The translations under genes were made by a program, and so were the position numbers. From Brenneria bubanii (GTDB taxonomy: Bacteria > Pseudomonadota > Gammaproteobacteria > Enterobacterales > Enterobacteriaceae), in the NCBI RefSeq assembly GCF_022378355.1, contig NZ_JAKMAJ010000003.1, positions 124,001-188,000 on the forward strand: a stretch of DNA of 64,000 bases. The letters run 5' to 3'. This document shows, one piece after another, positions 33,674 through 42,180 of this stretch. The notes under the pieces were generated by a model that saw only the letters and a program-made list of their open reading frames with translations, had not been told where the DNA came from and searched no databases. The number at the start of each line of letters is the position of its first letter. The stretch's first letter is position 1.

Positions 33674-33904
33674 TTAATCAAGCGCCGTTATCATGCGAGA
33701 AGGAGGATACCGGGTATTTTCATCTTTTAATTTTACCGCATTTGCGTCGTCAGCGTTATCAGGTAAATAAATTGCGGCCATGGGCATGCCCATGCCCCCG
33801 CCCACGGCATTCTCGACTGAGTTAACTGAGCGCGGAGCAGCAAAACACAGGCGCAGGCTGTCAGAATATCGGCAAGCGTCATTGACGGGAACTTTAAAAA
33901 TCAA
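33674..33904 (-). CDS. Small uncharacterised ORF downstream of nicO-like gene
   Basis: A 76-codon frame 18 bp after the metal-exporter stop, on the same strand. It includes a VGGGMGMPMAAIYLPDNADD stretch, has no recognisable domain and no clear ribosome site. It could be a real small protein co-transcribed with the exporter or a chance frame. The codon pattern is not decisive. Confidence 0.25.
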   Translation of the reverse strand: MIFKVPVNDACRYSDSLRLCFAAPRSVNSVENAVGGGMGMPMAAIYLPDNADDANAVKLKDENTRYPPSRMITALD

Positions 33905-33922
33905 AGCATGATAAATAAATAT

Positions 33923-34918
33923 TTAACAGCCGGCGGCGATGAAATCGCCATTCATACTTACCGGTACGGTTGATGAAAAAAGCAGGATGGCCATAATAAG
34001 CAGCAGCCCACCCGAAATCGCAAGCATCCGGTATCTTATTTTAGTAAAGCCATGATGATTTTCAGTACCATATAATAAAACGGCTTTATCCCTGGATTTA
34101 ATGACCAGTGTCGCCAGCGTGGTTACCGCCAGTGAGGTGCCCAGCGCCATTGCCATAACCGCGGCAATACCCCAATTGACAATTCCGACGGCATTGGAAA
34201 AAACCAGCAACAGAATCGCACCGGTACAGGGACGACTGCCGATAGCCAGGATAACCCACAAGGCGGATTTGACATCGCGCGGCATCATGCCTGAAACCAT
34301 TCCATGATGGTGATGGCAACAGCCTGAATCCTGATCCATGACCTTTAGCGCTGGTTTGCGCATCAGCAGCGCACCAGGGCGATGCGCTGGCGCAGAAATG
34401 ATTTTATTTATTTTCAAGCGCGTGGCGCGGGGTCTGGCTTTATAACTGCGTAATAATAAAACTGCGCCAAAAATACCGATATAAACCGCGCTGATTTTTT
34501 CGACATACCAACGGCTCTGGCTTAGTTCGCCAATGGTGAAATTGAATAATATGACCAGCGCATAAACAAAAATAATGGCGGCAATTCCCTGTGCGATCGC
34601 GCCAAGAAATGAAATGAGTCTGGCCGAGGAAGCATTTTCATCGGAGACGCTCAGATAAGATGAAATAACAAACTTGCCATGACCGGGGCCGATGGCATGT
34701 AGAATGCCGTACATGAAACTGGCGCATAAAAGTAACAGGCTGTAAGTAAGGTTGTTGTTTTGTATCTGCAATAGATACATAATTAGATAACGATGGAGAT
34801 AAATTTGAATACTTAACGTCGTCGCCAGAAGCGCTGGCCAGAAGTATATAAAAACAAAGAGCAGCATTACCAACGTTAAAATAGATAGGGCTATTTTAAC
34901 ATACCTATTACTCAGCAT
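33923..34918 (-). CDS. NicO-family nickel/cobalt transporter
   Basis: A 331-residue membrane protein. The ATG at 34918 is chosen because TTAAGGT precedes it by eight bases; an in-frame ATG eight codons earlier has no such site. About seven hydrophobic helices are visible. The signature GILHAIGPGHGKFVISSY lies in an N-terminal helix, and a second conserved GSRPCTGAILLLVFSNA follows the central loop. That loop carries a metal-binding-looking CCHHHHGM cluster after a basic stretch. Family members (RcnA, NicO) move Ni2+ or Co2+ across the inner membrane; import versus export cannot be decided here. The usual companion DUF1007 protein is absent. Confidence 0.82.
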   Translation of the reverse strand: MLSNRYVKIALSILTLVMLLFVFIYFWPALLATTLSIQIYLHRYLIMYLLQIQNNNLTYSLLLLCASFMYGILHAIGPGHGKFVISSYLSVSDENASSARLISFLGAIAQGIAAIIFVYALVILFNFTIGELSQSRWYVEKISAVYIGIFGAVLLLRSYKARPRATRLKINKIISAPAHRPGALLMRKPALKVMDQDSGCCHHHHGMVSGMMPRDVKSALWVILAIGSRPCTGAILLLVFSNAVGIVNWGIAAVMAMALGTSLAVTTLATLVIKSRDKAVLLYGTENHHGFTKIRYRMLAISGGLLLIMAILLFSSTVPVSMNGDFIAAGC

Positions 34919-35026
34919 GCGGTTTACCTTAATTATTAGCATGAATATATAACGAATATATCCATGCGTAATGTCAATTTCAGAAAAGCCAACGGCAATT
35001 TAGCCTGAACTTATTATATCAGACGC

Positions 35027-35455
35027 TTATTTTTTCAAGCATAGCCTATTCGCATGACGGCGGACAAGTAGCAAAGCCTCGGCAAAATGGTTGTCGGAAG
35101 AGATAATCATGGCAATCCTGTCATTCAGCGTGAATAAGGCGTCCTCTTCCTCTCGATACTTTCCCGCTTCAACGGATAAACCAGATTTCCGTTAAAGTCA
35201 GATAAAACTTAATACTGCCGAAAAAATCGGTAAGGCATTTTCCTGAATCAACGTCTGTTTCCTGAGCGCTAAAATGTTTGTACGAAGCATTCAGTTATTC
35301 TCCGATATCAGGCATGGCTTTCTACGCGGTGAATACCTGACGGCTGGCTCGGTCTTTGAAATGCTCGCCCATCGTCTTGATCATTTCGCCACTAAATAGC
35401 GCGGCGCGTCGGGCGGTTTCACGAATATCAACGTAAGAACACGTTTTTTCAGCTA
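35027..35455 (-). pseudogene. Decayed unknown gene between nicO-like and nifQ
   Basis: Reading leftward, a single frame from about 35455 gives AEKTCSYVDIRETARRAALF..., then GEHFKDRASRQVFTA and a stop (35322-35324), a second stop after KAMPDIGE, and then NASYKHFSAQETDVDSGKC...IKFYLTLTEIWFIR. A shift of frame is followed by SVEAGKYREEEDALFTLNDR...FAEALLLVRRHANRLCLKK to a TAA at 35027. The pieces have protein-like composition and no start codon. I interpret them as one gene of about 140 residues broken by stops and a frameshift. The family is not recognised. Confidence 0.4.
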
Positions 35456-35974
35456 TTCAGGCAAAAAGCAGACGTCAATCTCACTACAGCTTTCACAGGA
35501 GGGAGAACGGCACGTTAACTCGCCGTCCTGCGCCAGGCAAACCTGACGATAAAAGAACTTCTTCCAGCGCATATTTTTATTATTCATATCGATCAGCGCC
35601 GGGAAGCAGTGATTCATCAGTTCACGCAGCTCCGCGCGCGAAGCCAGGCCGAGATCCTGCCACAGATGATTAAATCCCATAGAGGCGCTGGCGATTAAGC
35701 GGTGCATCGGCGCCGCCTGCGCCGGCATATATTGATAGAGCCAGTCGGCCAGTCGGTCGCACTCCTGACGACGCGGCATCAGTAAACGGCTCATTAGTTC
35801 ATCCTGTTCGCGTAAACGCCGCGGTCGCGCCGTTTCAACAAGCCCGACCCGCTGTAATAGCGCCAGCCAGTCGGCCTCATCCAGATCCATTCGCAGCGGA
35901 AACCGGGCGCAGCCGCGCAGGTGATTATCGACCAGATAGCGTAACCAGCTATCCGGCGTCGTGATAAAAACCAT
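35453..35974 (-). CDS. nifQ: NifQ, molybdenum-processing protein
   Basis: A 173-residue protein donating molybdenum during FeMo-cofactor synthesis. The start is the ATG at 35974 (MVFITTPDSWLRYLV), whose A is the last base of the nifB stop. A longer in-frame extension would run inside nifB. The C-terminal cluster C-x9-C-x4-C-x2-C-x6-C (VCLAQDGELTCRSPSCESC...VC) is the iron-sulfur ligand set of the family. It is the last gene of nifBQ. Confidence 0.93.
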   Translation of the reverse strand: MVFITTPDSWLRYLVDNHLRGCARFPLRMDLDEADWLALLQRVGLVETARPRRLREQDELMSRLLMPRRQECDRLADWLYQYMPAQAAPMHRLIASASMGFNHLWQDLGLASRAELRELMNHCFPALIDMNNKNMRWKKFFYRQVCLAQDGELTCRSPSCESCSEIDVCFLPE

Positions 35975-37371
35975 TATGCGACCCCCTTTCGTCCGACCTC
36001 CGGCAGCATACGTTCGGCGTGCCATTGTTCCAGCGTTTCTCGTACCGGTCGCCAGGCGCCGTTGATACAAGGTTCGATGCCTTCGGACTCCAGACGTTGC
36101 CAGGGCGTCAGGCCGATGCGGGCGCAGAAAACCGCCTTAACGTCCGACAGCAGCGCGATAAGCTGCTCAAGACGATCTTCTGGTCCATCTTCCGGGCAAT
36201 CATCACTTCCCTGGCAATAGCGTTGGGTGAACCGTTCGCCCAGCGGGATGATGCCGGCGCCGGAAATACTGAAAATATGAAAGCGATCCACATGACCGAA
36301 GTGCTGGTCGATCACATCGCCTTTTCCCGTCGCCACCGCCACCAGACAAGCGTCCGGCGCCTCGGATTCGCCCTGTGAGGCGATGCTGGCCTGAATACCG
36401 GCCCGGCGAAACAGCGAAGGCAGCATAGGTTCGCTCTGTTGCGGTAGCGAAGAGAGTGGAAATTCCTGACTGCGGTCATCTCCCAGCATACCAATCGCAT
36501 CGGCCCGGCATTGATGGCAATGCGCCATCTGCGGCATATGGCGGCCGCACCGGCTGCGCACAGCGCCTAATTCATCCGCATCTGGCTCGCGTACCCCGTC
36601 CAGACCAAATCGCGTGCCGTGCTCGGGTCTGGCAATCAACGGCATGACGTTATGCAGTACCGCACCCCACTGTCGCGCCTGCAAACTGACGTCATGCAGA
36701 TGCGCCGCGTTGATATCCGGAATCAATACCGAGTTAACCTTCACCATGATGCCGCGTTCGGCCAGTTTGCGGATGCCCTCGCCCTGTCGTTCGATCAGCA
36801 GGTCGGCCGCGATGCGTCCGTGCAGCTTGTCGCCCTCATACCACAGATGGTCATAAATTTTCTCGGCGATGACGGCATCAATCGCATTCACCGTGACGGT
36901 GACGTGATCGACGCCGACGTCGATCAGACGATCGACCACCTCAGGCAGCATCAGTCCGTTGGTCGATAAGCACAGCTTGATATCGGGCATCGCCGCGCGC
37001 AGCCCCTCCAGCGTTTTGAAGGTCCGGGCGATATTGGCCAGCGGATCGCCCGGACCGGCAATCCCGATAACCGATAATTGGGGGATCTGCGTCGCGACAT
37101 ATCGGGCTTTGGCTATCGCCTGTTCCGGCGACAGCAGCTCAGAGACCACGCCGGGGCGCGATTCGTTGCTGCAATCATATTTCCGATTACAGTAGTTGCA
37201 CTGAATGTTGCAGGCCGGCGCCACCGCCAGATGCATGCGCGCATAGCGGTGATGCGCCTGCGGCGAGTAACAGGGGTGACGGGCGACCTTATCCGCCTGT
37301 AAGGGGGTAAAGTGTGCCGTATTCATCGGCCCGCACGATCGTTTGCCTGAAAATGATGCGTTATTTGCCAT
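35974..37371 (-). CDS. nifB: NifB, FeMo-cofactor radical-SAM synthase
   Basis: A 465-residue enzyme making the NifB-co [8Fe-9S-C] precursor. The radical-SAM motif CNIQCNYCNRKYDC lies near residues 54-67. Further conserved cysteines appear in the GPGDPLAN to HCQCR-type regions (MAHCHQCRADAIGMLGDD). A NifX-like C-terminal domain (about 330-440, with DQHFGHVDRFHIF) stores or transfers the cluster, as in gamma-proteobacterial NifB. It is translationally coupled to nifQ. Its promoter region contains a sigma-54 element and a NifA site. Confidence 0.97.
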   Translation of the reverse strand: MANNASFSGKRSCGPMNTAHFTPLQADKVARHPCYSPQAHHRYARMHLAVAPACNIQCNYCNRKYDCSNESRPGVVSELLSPEQAIAKARYVATQIPQLSVIGIAGPGDPLANIARTFKTLEGLRAAMPDIKLCLSTNGLMLPEVVDRLIDVGVDHVTVTVNAIDAVIAEKIYDHLWYEGDKLHGRIAADLLIERQGEGIRKLAERGIMVKVNSVLIPDINAAHLHDVSLQARQWGAVLHNVMPLIARPEHGTRFGLDGVREPDADELGAVRSRCGRHMPQMAHCHQCRADAIGMLGDDRSQEFPLSSLPQQSEPMLPSLFRRAGIQASIASQGESEAPDACLVAVATGKGDVIDQHFGHVDRFHIFSISGAGIIPLGERFTQRYCQGSDDCPEDGPEDRLEQLIALLSDVKAVFCARIGLTPWQRLESEGIEPCINGAWRPVRETLEQWHAERMLPEVGRKGVA

Positions 37372-37411
37372 ATGCTTAATCCCGGTAATGAGCGAACTTC
37401 ATCACCTCTGT

Positions 37412-37428
37412 TGCAAACGTCATGCCGG
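37412..37428 (-). promoter_or_regulatory. Sigma-54 promoter of nifBQ
   Basis: Leftward, CGGCATGACGTTTGCA has GG-N10-GC spacing and TTTGCA at -12, one mismatch from TGGCA at -24. The start point would fall about 30 bases before the nifB ATG. Confidence 0.8.
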
Positions 37429-37493
37429 GCGGAGAAAAATAAAAATACTTATAAAACAATTTGTTATTCATTATCTGCGCTGCCTGATTACCG

Positions 37494-37510
37494 ACATTGT
37501 CTGACAATGT
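37494..37510. repeat. 17-bp palindrome next to the nifB NifA site
   Basis: ACATTGTC-T-GACAATGT is a perfect inverted repeat with 8-base arms. Its last three bases are the first TGT of the NifA site at 37508-37523. It could be a second regulator site; none is assigned. Confidence 0.45.
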
Positions 37511-37523
37511 ACTGAATGCGACA
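37508..37523 (-). promoter_or_regulatory. NifA upstream activator site of nifB
   Basis: Leftward, TGT-CGCA-T-TCAGT-ACA fits TGT-N4-T-N5-ACA exactly and lies about 90 bp upstream of the -24/-12 element, the usual distance for DNA looping. Confidence 0.78.
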
Positions 37524-37642
37524 TCCGCCTGAACCGGATAATGGAAAATTGGTCATATGGCGCGACCATATTGGTCTATCAGAGAGAGCCGCGGCGAAGC
37601 GTGACGGTAAATGTCCGTCCGGCGCGGAATGAAAAACCAAAC

Positions 37643-39229
37643 TCACATTCGCTGCATGTTGATGTTCATAATCTGGATACGGTACGCCACCTGGCGGGGC
37701 GTCATCCCCAACAGACGCGCCGCTTTGGCCTGAACCCAACCGCTGCGCTCCAACGCCGCGATCAGCCGCTGCCGTTCATCCTGAATGTTTTCAATGTTCG
37801 GCTCGCCGCCGGCGGACGCCGGCAAGTCACTGGTTTTGGCGCGAATAAACGGCATCAGTGAATTTTCCTTGTAGTTGAACAGGATCACATCACGGTCGAT
37901 CAAACCATCCTCGGCCATTACCGCCGCCCGCTCCAGACAGTTTTCCAGCTCGCGCACATTGCCCGGCCAGTCATAGTTCATCAACAGCCGCAGCGCGCCG
38001 TCGCTGATATGCAACGCCCTGCCCTGGCGTTTACTCAGTTTGACTAACAGAAATTGAGCCAGATCCTGAACATCTTCCAGCCGATCCCGCAGCGGCGGTA
38101 AAAAGATCGGCATCACGTTCAGACGATAATAGAGGTCTTCGCGAAAGTGGCCGGCGCGCACCTCTTCCTCCAGATTGCGGTTGGTCGCAGCGATGATGCG
38201 CACATCGACACGCAGGGTTTCGTCTCCGCCCACCCGCTCCATTTCGCCTTCCTGCAGGATGCGCAACAATTTGGTCTGGAACGAGGCGCTGCTTTCACCG
38301 ATTTCATCTAAAAACAGCGTGCCGCCGTCCGCCAGTTCAAAGCGGCCTTTACGCTGCTTGACCGCGCCGGTAAACGCCCCTTTCTCATGGCCGAACAGTT
38401 CGCTTTCCAGCAGCGAATCAGGCAGCGCCGCGCAGTTGAATTTCACAAACGGCGTGCCGGCGCGCGGCGAGTTGTAGTGAATGGCATTGGCGATCATCTC
38501 TTTACCGGTACCGCTCTCGCCGCGAATCAGCACCGTGGTGTCCCAGCGTGATACCTGGCGCATCATGTCGAAAATATGCCGCATCGGCTGACTTTTGCCG
38601 ACGATGTTGTCAAAACCGTACTGCTGCTGAACTTTTCTGCGCAGGCTATCGCGTTCGGTGCGAAGCGCCTCGCTTTCCCCGGAGGCATGGCCGACCAGGC
38701 GCACGGTTTGCGCAATCAGGTTGGCCACCATTTCCAGAAATCGGGTACTGGAAGGCAGGCGTTCTTCATGCAATTCCATCGGCTGCGCAGCCAGAACGCC
38801 CAATGGCATTTCATCCGGCCCGCTGATAGGAACGCAGATAAAAGGCAGCGTATAGTCATAAAGATTAAGCCGGTCCAGAAAACGCGGATCGTCGGATACG
38901 CGCGGCAGAACCAGCGAAGAACGCTGACTCATCACGGAACCTAAAATACCCTCGCCCAGGCGGTAGCGCACCCCGCGGCCCCCTTTGATAATCCGGGTAT
39001 CGGCGCCCTGCAAGGCTTCAATAAACAACGACGAGCGATCCTTATCAAACAGACACACCATGCCGTATTGCATAAACGCATGATCGTGCAGCGCCTGGAT
39101 CATCGACTCCAGCGTTTGCTGCAGGTCCAGCGAATGGCTGAGCGCCACGCTGATTTTATGCAGCGCGACAACCTGCTGCTGGAGGTCTAATCGGCGGGTT
39201 ATGCGTTCCGTGGTCGGGAAATGAGTCAT
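37643..39229 (-). CDS. nifA: NifA, nif-specific sigma-54 activator
   Basis: A 528-residue enhancer-binding protein. The ATG at 39229 (MTHFPTTERI) has GGGAGG eight bases upstream and lies four bases after the nifL stop. The N-terminal GAF domain (about 20-170) senses NifL/2-oxoglutarate state. The AAA+ core has Walker A GESGTGKE, the sigma-54 contact loop GAFTGA and Walker B LFLDEIGE. A Fis-type DNA-binding helix-turn-helix (AKAARLLGMTPRQVAYRIQ) ends the protein. The oxygen-sensing Cys pair of rhizobial NifA is absent, as expected with NifL. It should activate the sigma-54 promoters in the nif block. Confidence 0.97.
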   Translation of the reverse strand: MTHFPTTERITRRLDLQQQVVALHKISVALSHSLDLQQTLESMIQALHDHAFMQYGMVCLFDKDRSSLFIEALQGADTRIIKGGRGVRYRLGEGILGSVMSQRSSLVLPRVSDDPRFLDRLNLYDYTLPFICVPISGPDEMPLGVLAAQPMELHEERLPSSTRFLEMVANLIAQTVRLVGHASGESEALRTERDSLRRKVQQQYGFDNIVGKSQPMRHIFDMMRQVSRWDTTVLIRGESGTGKEMIANAIHYNSPRAGTPFVKFNCAALPDSLLESELFGHEKGAFTGAVKQRKGRFELADGGTLFLDEIGESSASFQTKLLRILQEGEMERVGGDETLRVDVRIIAATNRNLEEEVRAGHFREDLYYRLNVMPIFLPPLRDRLEDVQDLAQFLLVKLSKRQGRALHISDGALRLLMNYDWPGNVRELENCLERAAVMAEDGLIDRDVILFNYKENSLMPFIRAKTSDLPASAGGEPNIENIQDERQRLIAALERSGWVQAKAARLLGMTPRQVAYRIQIMNINMQRM

Positions 39230-39233
39230 TTTT

Positions 39234-40718
39234 TCATCCTCCCAGAGTATCTGTGTCGGTGAGGTATAAACCATCAAGCGGCAGAGCAAAGGTTATTCGC
39301 GTGGCGCCAGATGACAGATTATCTACGCTGACCGTACCGCGCAGTTGCGACATGATCATCTGAATCAGCCGCAGTTCCATACACTGGCCGGTCGCGAGAA
39401 CTTCCGTCATGGGGTGCGGGGTATCCTGCATTAACACCGGCAAATTATCGCGAATGGAAAAACACAGATGATGACATTGTCGGCTGGCGCGGATCTCAAT
39501 CACCGCATCGCCATCGTCTCTGACGGGCAGCGACAGACAGCGGTCGAGCCACAGACTGAGAGCGGTAAGCATTAGCGTGCGCTGAACCCGCAGGGTCAAA
39601 TCGGGTTGAGAACAGGACCAGATTAGTTTTCCCACGTTGCTCAGACGACACTGATAGAGCTCGGCCAGCTCCGTCATCATGCCGCTCACCGACCAACTGT
39701 CCGGGGCTTCATGCGTCATGGACGGCCGGCAAGCCGTCAGCCGCGCGGTGGCTTCTTTGCCTTCACGCCAGGCCGAGCGCAGCGCGATACTGTCGGCATC
39801 GGGATTTAAACGCAGCGCGGCGGACAGCATATTTAACGGGCAACTGAGCTGGATTAAGGCCGCATCCAGCGTTTCCCGGATCGCCGCCATCATTTTGTTG
39901 ACGTTAATCTGCCGTTCAAGCTGGGTACGCCGCGCCTGCGTCATCTGTCGCTGTTGCTCGGTACAATCGACAATCACTACCAGCTGACGCGGAAGCGCGC
40001 TATCGGTGAAATACAGACTGGCTTCTTCATTAACCGCGTGCAGCGGCCAGTTGCTTACCGAAAACCAGCGCTGCGCGCCGCGTACCGTCAGCGGCAGCAG
40101 GGTTGAGGGTTCCTGCTGATTGAGACAATCGAGCAACAGCAGCGGCTCCAGGCCTCCGCAGTCGGCGCTCAGCGTTTTATAAGCCAGGTTATCCATGACG
40201 ATTTTTTGCTGACCGTCGACCACGACCACCGCCGCCGGAATATTGTTCAGCACGGCGGAGATTAGCGTCATCTGATTTCGCACACGCTGCGCCAGCGCGT
40301 AACGTTCGCTGATATCCTTATGCATACCGAGGTAGTGTTCTATCTCGCCCTGCGCGTTGATGATGGGCGAAATCGTCACTTCGGCCAGATAAAGCGATGC
40401 GTCTCTGCGCCGGTTAATCAACTGACCGTTCCATGAATCGCCCGCGCTGATGGTATCCCACATGGTCTGATAAACCGATTCCGGCGTATGGCGGCTGGAC
40501 AAGAGGTTATGGTTCGCGCCGATCAGCGTCTGCCGCGTATAGCCGCTCAGTTCGCAGAACGCCGGGTTGACGTAAACTATGTTCGCCTGCGGATCGGTGA
40601 TGGAGATAGCGACGGAAGATTGTTCCACAACGGTATGAAAGACTGCCGCATGCAATCCTTTTCCCCCGAAAGATGATGTAATCAACTGCACATCATCCAA
40701 GATTAATGATGAACTCAT
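39234..40718 (-). CDS. nifL: NifL, redox/nitrogen anti-activator of NifA
   Basis: A 494-residue protein that binds and inhibits NifA when oxygen or fixed nitrogen is present. The ATG at 40718 (MSSSLILDDVQL) has GGAGG eight bases upstream; two earlier in-frame ATGs lack one. PAS1 (about 25-140, FAD-binding in homologues, with SVAISITDPQANIVYVNPAF) is followed by PAS2 (about 150-260), a coiled-coil linker, and a degenerate histidine-kinase-like half ending ELRLIQMIMSQLRGTV...GATRITFALPL. It is coupled to nifA. Confidence 0.96.
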   Translation of the reverse strand: MSSSLILDDVQLITSSFGGKGLHAAVFHTVVEQSSVAISITDPQANIVYVNPAFCELSGYTRQTLIGANHNLLSSRHTPESVYQTMWDTISAGDSWNGQLINRRRDASLYLAEVTISPIINAQGEIEHYLGMHKDISERYALAQRVRNQMTLISAVLNNIPAAVVVVDGQQKIVMDNLAYKTLSADCGGLEPLLLLDCLNQQEPSTLLPLTVRGAQRWFSVSNWPLHAVNEEASLYFTDSALPRQLVVIVDCTEQQRQMTQARRTQLERQINVNKMMAAIRETLDAALIQLSCPLNMLSAALRLNPDADSIALRSAWREGKEATARLTACRPSMTHEAPDSWSVSGMMTELAELYQCRLSNVGKLIWSCSQPDLTLRVQRTLMLTALSLWLDRCLSLPVRDDGDAVIEIRASRQCHHLCFSIRDNLPVLMQDTPHPMTEVLATGQCMELRLIQMIMSQLRGTVSVDNLSSGATRITFALPLDGLYLTDTDTLGG

Positions 40719-40817
40719 CCGGGCCCCTCCGGTTTGCATTACGGACTCTGTCGGCTTCATGACAAATTGTCAGATTGCGGGACAGCGTTAAACAACACGA
40801 AATAACCCTCAAAAAAC

Positions 40818-40834
40818 TGCAAGAAACGTTCCTG
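40818..40834 (-). promoter_or_regulatory. Probable sigma-54 promoter of nifLA
   Basis: Leftward, AGGAACGTTTCTTGCAG has GG-N10-GC spacing and a good TTGC at -12 but a poor -24 (AGGAA). nifL promoters in relatives are also atypical at -24. A perfect NtrC operator is not visible nearby; TGCAC occurs twice at 40964-40980 but as a direct repeat. Confidence 0.5.
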
Positions 40835-40905
40835 ATGGATGGGAAATGGCATAAACCTTGATCTTGATAAGGGTTTTCCCCCTGTTTGACGGGACTGAAC
40901 CGGTT

Positions 40906-40921
40906 TGTGAAGGTAATCACA
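40906..40921 (+). promoter_or_regulatory. Putative NifA site for the rnf operon
   Basis: TGT-GAAGGTAATC-ACA has the TGT-N10-ACA frame about 80 bp upstream of the rnf -24 element. The central T of stronger sites is missing on both strands. Confidence 0.55.
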
Positions 40922-40998
40922 TCATGAAAACTTATCAGCTTGCTCATTTTTAGCGCAGGAGTTTGCACCCCGATTGCACATTTATCGCGCTGAAAAGC

Positions 40999-41014
40999 TG
41001 GCATGGCTTTCGCA
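40999..41014 (+). promoter_or_regulatory. Sigma-54 promoter of rnfABCDGEH
   Basis: TGGCATGGCTTTCGCA has a perfect TGGCA at -24 and GG-N10-GC spacing (-12 is TCGC). The start point would be about 25 bases before the rnfA ATG. This places rnf under NifA/sigma-54 control. Confidence 0.72.
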
Positions 41015-41049
41015 ATACCCCTTGGGTTGACACTACCTCAGGGGGATAA

Positions 41050-41628
41050 ATGAAAGAGATTCTGTTAATCATGCTGACCAATATTCTGGTCAATAATGTT
41101 GTCCTGGCGCGCTTTCTTGGACTCTGTTCCTTTATGGGCGTCACCAATCAGGTCAGGGCCGCCATCGGTATGTCCATGGCGACCACCGTGGTGATTACTC
41201 TCTCTTCCGCGCTGGGCTGGGTGATTGAATCCTGGATTCTGATGCCGCTCGATCTCGGCTACCTGCGCCTGCTGTCGGTGATTCTGGTGATTGCGTCGCT
41301 GGTTCAATTGATAGAGATGGTGATAGCCAAATACAGTCCGACGCTCTACCGCACGCTGGGTATCTTTCTTCCTCTGATCACTACCAACTGCGCCGTGCTG
41401 GGCGTGGCGCTGCTGGTGCTGCAGGATCATCTCAGCTTTACCCATAGCGTGCTGTTTGGCTTCAGCGCCTCTTTGGGATATTCGCTGGTGATGATCATTT
41501 TTGCCGGTCTGCGCGAACGGCAGGCGATTGCCTTACCGCCGCTGCTGTTTAAAGGCACCCCGCTCAACTTCATTACCGCCAGTATTCTGGCGCTGGCCTT
41601 TACCGGCTTTGCCGGCTTGTCGTCATAG
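41050..41628 (+). CDS. rnfA: RnfA, Rnf complex membrane subunit
   Basis: A 192-residue inner-membrane protein with six hydrophobic helices, homologous to NqrE/RsxA. The NNVVLARFLGLCSFMGV and TTNCAVLGVAL segments carry the two Cys that bind a [2Fe-2S] cluster between RnfA and RnfE. Rnf couples ion flow to electron transfer from NADH to ferredoxin or flavodoxin. It is the first gene of a seven-gene operon behind a sigma-54 promoter. Confidence 0.94.
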   Translation: MKEILLIMLTNILVNNVVLARFLGLCSFMGVTNQVRAAIGMSMATTVVITLSSALGWVIESWILMPLDLGYLRLLSVILVIASLVQLIEMVIAKYSPTLYRTLGIFLPLITTNCAVLGVALLVLQDHLSFTHSVLFGFSASLGYSLVMIIFAGLRERQAIALPPLLFKGTPLNFITASILALAFTGFAGLSS

Positions 41629-41637
41629 GGGGCGCAG

Positions 41638-42180
41638 ATGCTGCTACTTACCTTACTCGCCATTCCCTTGGTTTCCGCCTTGATTGGCGCGTTGCTCGGC
41701 TATGCCGCGATCTATTTGAAGATCGATAGCGATCCCATGGTCGATAACATTGCCGCATTATTGCCCAACGGCCAGTGCGGCCAATGCGGTTATCCCGGCT
41801 GTCGCCAGGCGGCGATCGCCATGGCGAGCGGCGAAGCGGCGGTCACCATCTGCTCGCCCGGCGGCGGCGTGGTGGCGCAGCGTATCGCCGCGTTAATGGG
41901 CGTCAATCTGGATGAAAGCAGCGTTCAGGGACCGATGGTGGCGATGATCGCCGCGCCGGACTGCGACGGCTGCGGGCGTTGCTTGAAACAGTGCGTTTTT
42001 GACGCGATCGTCGGGGCGACCCGGCAGTTGCATGGGGTTCTCAGCGAAGATTGCACCGGATGCGGATCCTGCGTCGGCGCCTGCCCGAACCACTGTATTC
42101 AGCTTTACGCCGATCCTCATCTTACCCCCACCGTCGCCAAACCGGGTTTACCGTTACGGCAGGAGCCTCATTATGCTTAA
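41638..42180 (+). CDS. rnfB: RnfB, iron-sulfur subunit
   Basis: A 180-residue protein with an N-terminal membrane anchor (about 2-26), a [4Fe-4S] region NGQCGQCGYPGC near 45-56, and two ferredoxin motifs CDGCGRCLKQCVFDAI and CTGCGSCVGACPNHCI (about 105-160). It is the proposed exit point of electrons toward NifF or ferredoxin. It overlaps rnfC by eight bases. Confidence 0.95.
   Translation: MLLLTLLAIPLVSALIGALLGYAAIYLKIDSDPMVDNIAALLPNGQCGQCGYPGCRQAAIAMASGEAAVTICSPGGGVVAQRIAALMGVNLDESSVQGPMVAMIAAPDCDGCGRCLKQCVFDAIVGATRQLHGVLSEDCTGCGSCVGACPNHCIQLYADPHLTPTVAKPGLPLRQEPHYA

Noticed and set aside
40964..40980. TGCAC repeated near the nifL promoter as an NtrC operator
   Set aside because: NtrC sites are inverted repeats of TGCACC; here the two copies are direct repeats.
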